Part shown: positions 32,840 to 33,048 of the stretch, in pieces | How the letters are laid out: each line of letters opens with the position of its first letter | How positions within the stretch are numbered: the stretch's first letter is position 1 | Origin: Bacteroidales bacterium | GTDB lineage: Bacteria > Bacteroidota > Bacteroidia > Bacteroidales > P3 | Assembly: GCA_017646685.1 (NCBI GenBank) | Contig: JAGCLZ010000099.1 | Span: forward strand, 1-33,048 | Reading direction: 5' to 3' | Length of the DNA: 33,048 bases | Program-made: the position numbers and the translations under genes | Notes under the pieces: generated by a model | What the model saw: the letters and a program-made list of their open reading frames with translations, nothing else | The model's database searches: none | Told to the model about the DNA's origin: nothing

Positions 32840-33048
32840 ATGACAACAGACCCTCTGCCGCAATGGCAGTACCTATTAAGCGTGGCCGATATTATACTTA
32901 TTATTGGTATAGTGGTTCTTTTTTTCATGTCGGCATTAGCAACATTGTTTTATCGAGCTATCGAAAGTATCAACCGTAGCGACTATAGCGAAATCAAAGG
33001 TATGGGAACAACCTCGTCGTCGCTTGTAGTAAATCTTTTGGACAACGA
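32840..33048 (+). CDS. GldE-like CNNM/DUF21 membrane protein, N-terminal part (cut by window edge)
   Basis: The frame is open from the ATG at 32840 to the right edge (69 codons). The sequence MTTDPLPQWQYLLSVADII, a membrane helix (IILIIGIVVLFFMSALATLFYRAIE) and then DYSEIKGMGTTSSSLVVNLLDN match the start of GldE-type proteins of the CNNM/CorC family, where the usual wording is ALFSASEVAFFSLSP followed by a variable helix. The conserved S-x-x-E pattern is replaced by YRAIE here. Such proteins have a DUF21 membrane domain followed by CBS domains. The rest is outside the window. Confidence 0.6.
   Translation, partial: MTTDPLPQWQYLLSVADIILIIGIVVLFFMSALATLFYRAIESINRSDYSEIKGMGTTSSSLVVNLLDN

Overview
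The window looks like a chromosomal segment of a Bacteroidota bacterium, most likely of the order Bacteroidales. The evidence is the moderately A+T-rich sequence, repeated promoter-like elements of the Bacteroidota type (TAnnTTTG, sometimes with an upstream TTTG), the Wza/Wzc-type export genes in Bacteroidota form, the S21-XerC-HPF gene order, a PnuC-type transporter next to thiamine pyrophosphokinase, and a GldE-like gene at the right edge. No rRNA or tRNA gene and no CRISPR array was found.

Layout. 1-9 kb is a surface-polysaccharide locus on the minus strand. In transcription order it holds an outer-membrane export lipoprotein, a Wzc-type tyrosine autokinase with an (YG)11 tail, a small unknown protein, a TviB/WbpO-type UDP-sugar dehydrogenase, a WbpB-type oxidoreductase and a WbpE-type aminotransferase. 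Together the last three could make a UDP-diamino-uronic acid. An HU-like DNA-binding gene with a Gly/Ser-rich tail lies between this run and a CapD/WbpM-type gene cut by the left edge. 9.5-18.2 kb is housekeeping: ssb, frr, pyrH, queA, hutU, rpmB, rpsU, xerC-type recombinase, hpf and pssA. 18.3-22.3 kb holds two secreted or lipid-anchored proteins of unknown role. 22.5-26.9 kb holds lysS, an M64 peptidase, a PnuC/PnuT transporter and thiamine pyrophosphokinase; the last three overlap as an operon. 27.2-30.9 kb is a restriction-modification operon (Vsr-C5-methyltransferase fusion, HpaII-type endonuclease, two unknown small proteins) bracketed by a 23-bp near-perfect direct repeat. 31-33 kb holds an inverted repeat, an internally deleted copy of the HU-like gene, a possible structured RNA or decayed gene, a thioredoxin-like protein and the start of a GldE-like gene.

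The most striking signal outside genes is a family of short-period arrays in intergenic regions. Units of 22-23 bp begin with TCGAG or close variants, often continue as YATT and end in an A-rich AAAC-like segment. Clear arrays sit near 0.8, 9.2, 15.05, 15.25, 20.6 and 24.3 kb, with weaker ones near 1.7 and 31.35 kb. The six clear arrays all point the same way although the neighbouring genes lie on both strands. Individual units have diverged while the spacing has stayed fixed. One array runs into the start codon of the M64 peptidase gene, and the HU-like gene and its deleted copy both lie beside array sequence. I do not recognise this exact family; 23-bp minisatellites inside MITEs of Porphyromonas gingivalis, as I recall them, are the closest analogy.
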